Shown here one piece after another: positions 7,202-8,264 of a stretch of DNA of 8,264 bases (position 1 is its first letter; the number at the start of each line of letters is the position of its first letter). The position numbers and the translations under genes were made by a program. A model generated the notes under the pieces. The model was not told the origin of the DNA, did no database searches, and saw only the letters and a list, made by a program, of their open reading frames with translations. The stretch spans positions 1-8,264 of the forward strand of contig JAITVF010000150.1 of assembly GCA_031285945.1 (NCBI GenBank), given 5' to 3'. This DNA is from Oscillospiraceae bacterium. Its GTDB lineage: Bacteria > Bacillota > Clostridia > Oscillospirales > Ruminococcaceae.

Positions 7202-8134
7202 ATGGTAAAAATCTACGATTCGGCGGCGGAAATTATAGGCAACACCCCCATACTGCGCCTTTGTAACCTGGGCAGGGAGCTTTCGCTCAGGGGGAATATC
7301 CTCGCCAAGCTCGAGTACCTGAACCCGGCGGGCTCGGTAAAGGACAGGGTGGCAAAATCCATGATCGAGGATGCGGAAAGCAAAGGGCTCCTAAATCCCG
7401 ATTCGGTGATCATTGAGCCCACATCCGGCAACACCGGCACGGGGCTAGCCTCCGTCTGCGCCGCCCGCGGCTACCGGCTTATAATCGTAATGCCCGACAG
7501 CATGTCCCCCGAGCGCAGGCTTCTTATGGAAGCCTACGGCGCTAGCGTGATACTCACCCCCGGCCAAAAAGGTATGGCGGGCGCGATAGAGAGAGCCGAG
7601 GAGCTAAAACGCGAAACACGGGGCGGTATAATAGCGGGGCAGTTTACAAACCCCGCAAACCCCAACGCCCACAGGAGCACGACCGGCCCCGAGATCTGGA
7701 GGGACACCGGGGGCGAGGCGGATTTCTTTGTGGCCGGAGTAGGCACCGGCGGCACGATTACCGGGACAGGCGAATATTTAAAGGCCAAAAAGCCCTCCCT
7801 GCGGGTTATCGCGGTGGAGCCGGCTGGATCGGCGGTCCTTTCGGGGGGGGCGGCGGGGCCTCACGGGCTACAGGGAATAGGCGCGGGTTTTATCCCGGAG
7901 ACTCTAAACGCAGGGATTTGCGACGAGGTCATAACGGTTGCGGACAGGGACGCAATCGAAATGGCAAGGCTTCTGGGCAAAAAGGAGGGCGTCCTTGTGG
8001 GGATTTCTTCCGGCGCGGCGCTTTGGGCCGCGACCAGAATCGCCGTACGCCCTGAGGCGGAGGGAAAGAATATAGTCGTTATCCTGCCCGATACCGGCGA
8101 GCGGTATCTTTCCACCCCGTTATTCGAGCGGTAG
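7202..8134 (+). CDS. cysK: Cysteine synthase A (O-acetylserine sulfhydrylase)
   Basis: CysK is a cytoplasmic PLP enzyme that makes L-cysteine from O-acetyl-L-serine and sulfide. The 310-residue protein has the usual family length and is intact. Visible motifs: NPAGSVKDR with the PLP-binding K47; TSGNTGTGLA (74-83), the substrate-binding loop; QFTNPANPNAHRSTTGPEIW (147-166); the phosphate-binding glycine loop GTGGT (181-185); HGLQGIGAGFIP (221-232), characteristic of CysK; GISSGAA (267-273) with the serine near the pyridine nitrogen; and PDTGERYLST near the end. The start is the ATG after GAGGAG (7187-7192), 9 bases away; upstream in-frame codons lack this and overlap the promoter. No serine acetyltransferase gene is adjacent, so it appears to be transcribed alone from its own promoter. 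A run of eight G (7843-7850) lies in the coding sequence without breaking the frame. O-phosphoserine or cystathionine-synthase relatives are less likely given the CysK motifs. Confidence 0.96.
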   Translation: MVKIYDSAAEIIGNTPILRLCNLGRELSLRGNILAKLEYLNPAGSVKDRVAKSMIEDAESKGLLNPDSVIIEPTSGNTGTGLASVCAARGYRLIIVMPDSMSPERRLLMEAYGASVILTPGQKGMAGAIERAEELKRETRGGIIAGQFTNPANPNAHRSTTGPEIWRDTGGEADFFVAGVGTGGTITGTGEYLKAKKPSLRVIAVEPAGSAVLSGGAAGPHGLQGIGAGFIPETLNAGICDEVITVADRDAIEMARLLGKKEGVLVGISSGAALWAATRIAVRPEAEGKNIVVILPDTGERYLSTPLFER

Positions 8135-8149
8135 TAGTTATACTACTCC

Positions 8150-8163
8150 GCGATTAAAATCGT
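8150..8163 (+). terminator. Weak hairpin after cysK
   Basis: GCGAT (8150-8154) and ATCGT (8159-8163) can form a five-pair stem, one pair being G-U, with loop TAAA, 15 bases after the cysK stop. Only TTC follows, so this is a poor intrinsic terminator. No better candidate is seen before the structured repeat. Confidence 0.2.
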
Positions 8164-8173
8164 TTCAAGACTT

Positions 8174-8264
8174 GCGAGGATTTTTTTCGCCCTGCAAGGC
8201 GGACGACGACGGTGGGCTGACGCCCACTGAGGAGGACAACGCAGCAGGACGGAAAAAAGACCGC
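8174..8264. repeat. Structured inverted-repeat element, cut by the window end
   Basis: The left arm, 8174-8195, has GCG, a T7 run, CG, then CCTGC. The right arm, 8244-8264, has GCAGG, CGG, an A6 run, then CGC. The arms pair as GCG/CGC, T6/A6, CG/CG and CCTGC/GCAGG, with small bulges and a single mismatch. Inside is a perfect hairpin, GTGGGC-TGAC-GCCCAC, at 8212-8227, extendable by a G-T pair at 8211/8228. No protein start with a ribosome site is present. It could be a dispersed intergenic repeat (MITE- or REP-like) or a structured RNA. The arms may extend past 8264. Confidence 0.5.

Noticed and set aside
8172..8264. Frame open to the window end that could encode a start-less peptide (GGLTPTEEDNAAG)
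   Set aside because: The frame lacks a ribosome site, its only start would be a TTG, and it overlaps the inverted-repeat arms. It is more simply explained as a non-coding structured repeat.

Overview
The window looks like a piece of a Gram-positive Firmicutes chromosome, most likely a moderately GC-rich member of the Clostridia (Oscillospiraceae-like). This is inferred from the style of the proteins (the Mfd sequence, a Clostridia-type sensor kinase/OmpR regulator pair, a CysK-type synthase) and from purine-rich ribosome binding sites. No species-level marker is present.

Layout: (1) Positions 1-2994, + strand, hold the 3' part of mfd, the transcription-repair coupling factor, cut by the left edge. 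(2) A hairpin over the mfd stop codon lies between mfd and a convergent two-gene operon. (3) Positions 3026-5665, - strand, encode a two-component system, with the regulator first and the membrane sensor kinase second, 7 bases apart. (4) Positions 5666-5869 are an AT-rich intergenic region rich in TTAA direct repeats and a palindrome, placed between divergent genes. (5) Positions 5870-7096, + strand, encode a membrane-bound family 2 glycosyltransferase with processive-synthase motifs. (6) Positions 7202-8134, + strand, encode cysteine synthase with its own promoter-like sequence. (7) Positions 8135-8264 are non-coding and hold a long imperfect inverted repeat with an internal perfect hairpin, reaching the right edge.

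mfd and cysK are housekeeping genes. The middle block is a plausible envelope-related unit: a membrane sensor and its regulator, divergent from a polysaccharide-type glycosyltransferase, sharing a control region whose repeats have the 11-base spacing typical of OmpR/PhoB-family regulators. That the regulator controls itself or the glycosyltransferase is inference.

No tRNA, rRNA, CRISPR array, transposase or phage gene was seen. The least explained parts are the right-edge structured repeat and the shared control region. I did not find a clear new multi-gene system.
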